Assembly: GCA_027295975.1 (NCBI GenBank)
Contig: JAPUJX010000143.1
Location: 1-7,326, forward strand
Length of the DNA: 7,326 bases
Direction of reading: 5' to 3'
From: Gammaproteobacteria bacterium
GTDB lineage: Bacteria; Pseudomonadota; Gammaproteobacteria; Pseudomonadales; Azotimanducaceae
The position numbers were made by a program, and so were the translations under genes. The notes beneath the pieces were generated by a model. The model had not been told where the DNA came from. It was given only the letters and a program-made list of their open reading frames with translations, and ran no database searches. The first letter of the stretch is position 1. Each line of letters starts with the position of its first letter. Below are positions 5,755 through 7,326 of the stretch, piece by piece.

Positions 5755-7326
5755 GTGTCCGCTGACACGCCGCTGTCGGGTACGACGGCGGCGAACTTTC
5801 AAAATGTAATACCCGTAAACATCAAGCGCCTTCCCCTTCTTCTGTTAGTCATCATCTGTTCAATCGCCTCTTCGGTCGGATGGACCGAAGAGCGAGCCGT
5901 ACAGCCGACCTTTGTCGATGTAACCGGTTCGTCAGGGATTGGGTTTCTCCATGACTCCGGGCCAACCGATGAGTATCTGCTCCCGGAAGTGATGGGATCC
6001 GGGGTTGCGGTGTTCGACTATGATCAGGATGACGATCTGGACATCTATTTCGTAGGCGGCCTGCCGGGCACCGGTCGGCTGTATCGGCGTGACGACTCGG
6101 GTATTTTCGAAGACGTGACCGAACAGGCGAATCTGCACAACCCCGGTCATGGCATGGGAACGGCTCTGGGCGATATCGACAATGACGGCGATCTCGATCT
6201 CTACCTCACCAACCTCGAAGGCGATCGCCTGCAGCGTAACAACGGTGACGGCACCTTTACCGACGTGACGGCAATTGCGGGCATTGAAGCCGATACCTGG
6301 TCGAGTTCCGCGACGTTCTGCGACATCGACGGCGACGGGTTCCTGGATCTTTTTGTTGCCACCTATGTCATGCCGGATAAGCACCAGGTGTGCAGCACCG
6401 AAACTGGCGGAGCCGACTATTGCCCGCCCAACGTGTACCCGAGTCAGCCGGATCGGCTGTATCGCAATGAGGGTGATGGCACTTTCGTTGATATCAGCAC
6501 GACGAGCGGAATCGGGCGGGTGATAAACCCGGCGCTCGGGGTGGTATGCAGTGACTTCAATCGGGACGGCCGCGTGGATATTTTTGTTGCCAACGACGGC
6601 GCCGCGAATTTTCTGTGGATCAATCAGGGAGACGGTACTTTTGTCGAGCGGGGTATGTTGTGGGGCGTTGCCACAAACCTGTTCGGTGAATCCCAGGCCG
6701 GCATGGGTATTGCGCTGGGCGACGTGAATGGCGATGCAGCGTTGGACATTTTTCTAACCCACGTCGACCAGGAGTCCAATACCCTGTACACCAGTACCCG
6801 CGATGGAGCCATGATGGATGGCACTATTCGTTCGAAGCTGGGGCCGGTGAGTGTGCCTTACACCGGTTTTGGCACGGCTTTCCTGGATATGGATCACGAC
6901 GGTGATCTTGATCTGGCCGTTGCCAACGGTCGTGTCCGCAAGCCCGTAGAAACGTCCAGGGCAGGACCCTCCAACACGCAGAAATCGACGGGCGAGTCGT
7001 TCACATGGCTGTATGGCGAATCGAACCTCCTCCTGGAAAACTCAGGCCAGGGGAAATTCCATAACGTTTGTGCCGCCAGTTTTTCTTGTGCTGAAAAATC
7101 CGTAAGCCGGGGATTAATTGCGGCTGATCTCGACCGCGACGGAGACCTGGATCTGTTACTCAGCAATTCCAACGGCCCGGCTCGAATTTTTGAGAACCGG
7201 GTGCCGAAACAAGGCAGATGGCTGCAGTTGCGATTGTCTGATCCCCGGATCGGCCGCGACGCGATAGGTGCGGTTGTGCGAGCCCGGGTTGGTGAACGTT
7301 GGCTGGTCAGACCGGTTATCCATACG
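5755..7326 (+). CDS. CRTAC1-like exported protein: VCBS/FG-GAP repeats plus start of ASPIC/UnbV domain; 3' end outside window
   Basis: The frame is open from the TAG at 5746-5748 to the last base, about 524 codons. Start choices are poor. TTG 5752 and GTG 5755 lack a Shine-Dalgarno and place about 22 residues before the hydrophobic segment; 5755 is given provisionally. ATC 5821, starting IKRLPLLLLVIICS, looks like a normal signal peptide with ATC in place of ATG. The mature part begins FVDVTGSSGIGFLHDSG, typical of this family. Seven calcium-loop motifs of DxDxDGxxD type follow at 6016, 6172, 6322, 6553, 6721, 6886 and 7126, each spanning 27 bp. The fifth (DVNGDAALD) has lost its Gly. CSTETGGADYC (6391-6423) followed by PDRLYRN is a family hallmark. 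The last visible stretch, GRDAIGAVVRARVGERWLV, is the beginning of ASPIC/UnbV. Established for the family: secreted, calcium-binding beta-propellers, mostly of unknown function. It may be co-transcribed with the paired genes upstream. Confidence 0.88.
   Translation, partial: MSADTPLSGTTAANFQNVIPVNIKRLPLLLLVIICSIASSVGWTEERAVQPTFVDVTGSSGIGFLHDSGPTDEYLLPEVMGSGVAVFDYDQDDDLDIYFVGGLPGTGRLYRRDDSGIFEDVTEQANLHNPGHGMGTALGDIDNDGDLDLYLTNLEGDRLQRNNGDGTFTDVTAIAGIEADTWSSSATFCDIDGDGFLDLFVATYVMPDKHQVCSTETGGADYCPPNVYPSQPDRLYRNEGDGTFVDISTTSGIGRVINPALGVVCSDFNRDGRVDIFVANDGAANFLWINQGDGTFVERGMLWGVATNLFGESQAGMGIALGDVNGDAALDIFLTHVDQESNTLYTSTRDGAMMDGTIRSKLGPVSVPYTGFGTAFLDMDHDGDLDLAVANGRVRKPVETSRAGPSNTQKSTGESFTWLYGESNLLLENSGQGKFHNVCAASFSCAEKSVSRGLIAADLDRDGDLDLLLSNSNGPARIFENRVPKQGRWLQLRLSDPRIGRDAIGAVVRARVGERWLVRPVIHT
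5769..5792 (+). terminator. Strong hairpin after the second paired gene
   Basis: GCCGCTGTCG (5769-5778) and CGACGGCGGC (5783-5792) form a 10-bp stem with one G-U pair and a GGTA loop. A smaller stem, GTGTC (5755-5759) with GACAC (5764-5768), stacks directly in front. The T content afterwards (GAACTTTC) is weak, so this may be a leaky terminator, an attenuator or a 3'-end stabiliser. It lies between the stop at 5748 and the signal sequence of the next gene. Confidence 0.5.

Noticed and set aside
5191..5802. Minus-strand frame of about 203 codons opposite the second paired gene
   Set aside because: It overlaps a well-supported gene and the hairpin after it, with no signal, motif or ribosome binding site.

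Overview
The window is a piece of a Gram-negative bacterial chromosome with moderately high GC, dense gene packing and almost entirely exported proteins. Sec signal peptides, two likely lipoproteins, a periplasmic PQQ dehydrogenase and a CRTAC1-type (VCBS + ASPIC/UnbV) protein suggest an environmental, probably marine or soil, heterotroph. A gammaproteobacterium or an acidobacterium-like lineage are both possible, and the sequence alone does not settle the taxon.

Layout. (1) Positions 3-461, plus strand: the 3' end of a gene for a copper type II, ascorbate-dependent-monooxygenase-like (PHM-type) protein, cut by the window edge. (2) 549-1577, plus: a secreted metallo-beta-lactamase-fold hydrolase with a GTG start. 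(3) 1607-3730, minus, convergent with (2): a PQQ-dependent dehydrogenase of the glucose-dehydrogenase-like type, with a c-type cytochrome domain inserted in its beta-propeller. The two convergent genes are 29 bp apart and share a hairpin. (4) 3731-3897: the divergent control region, holding three tandem 13-bp repeats, a 10-bp inverted repeat and six copies of the pentamer GGCAA/TTGCC. (5) 3898-4743 and 4756-5748, plus: two neighbouring secreted proteins that share a diverged core and belong to an uncharacterised family. The first is a predicted lipoprotein. (6) About 5755 to beyond the window end, plus: a CRTAC1-like protein with seven calcium-loop repeats that enters its ASPIC/UnbV domain as the window ends. 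Its start codon is unclear.

How the genes may work together. The clearest common theme is oxidation and hydrolysis outside the cytoplasm: a copper oxygenase-like domain, a quinoprotein dehydrogenase that can pass electrons to its own heme, and a zinc hydrolase. Glucose-dehydrogenase-type quinoproteins make lactones and MBL-fold enzymes include lactonases, so a periplasmic oxidise-then-hydrolyse route is a reasonable but untested idea. The paired uncharacterised proteins are divergently transcribed from the dehydrogenase through a repeat-rich region, which suggests shared control. No tRNA, rRNA, CRISPR array, insertion sequence or phage gene was recognised.
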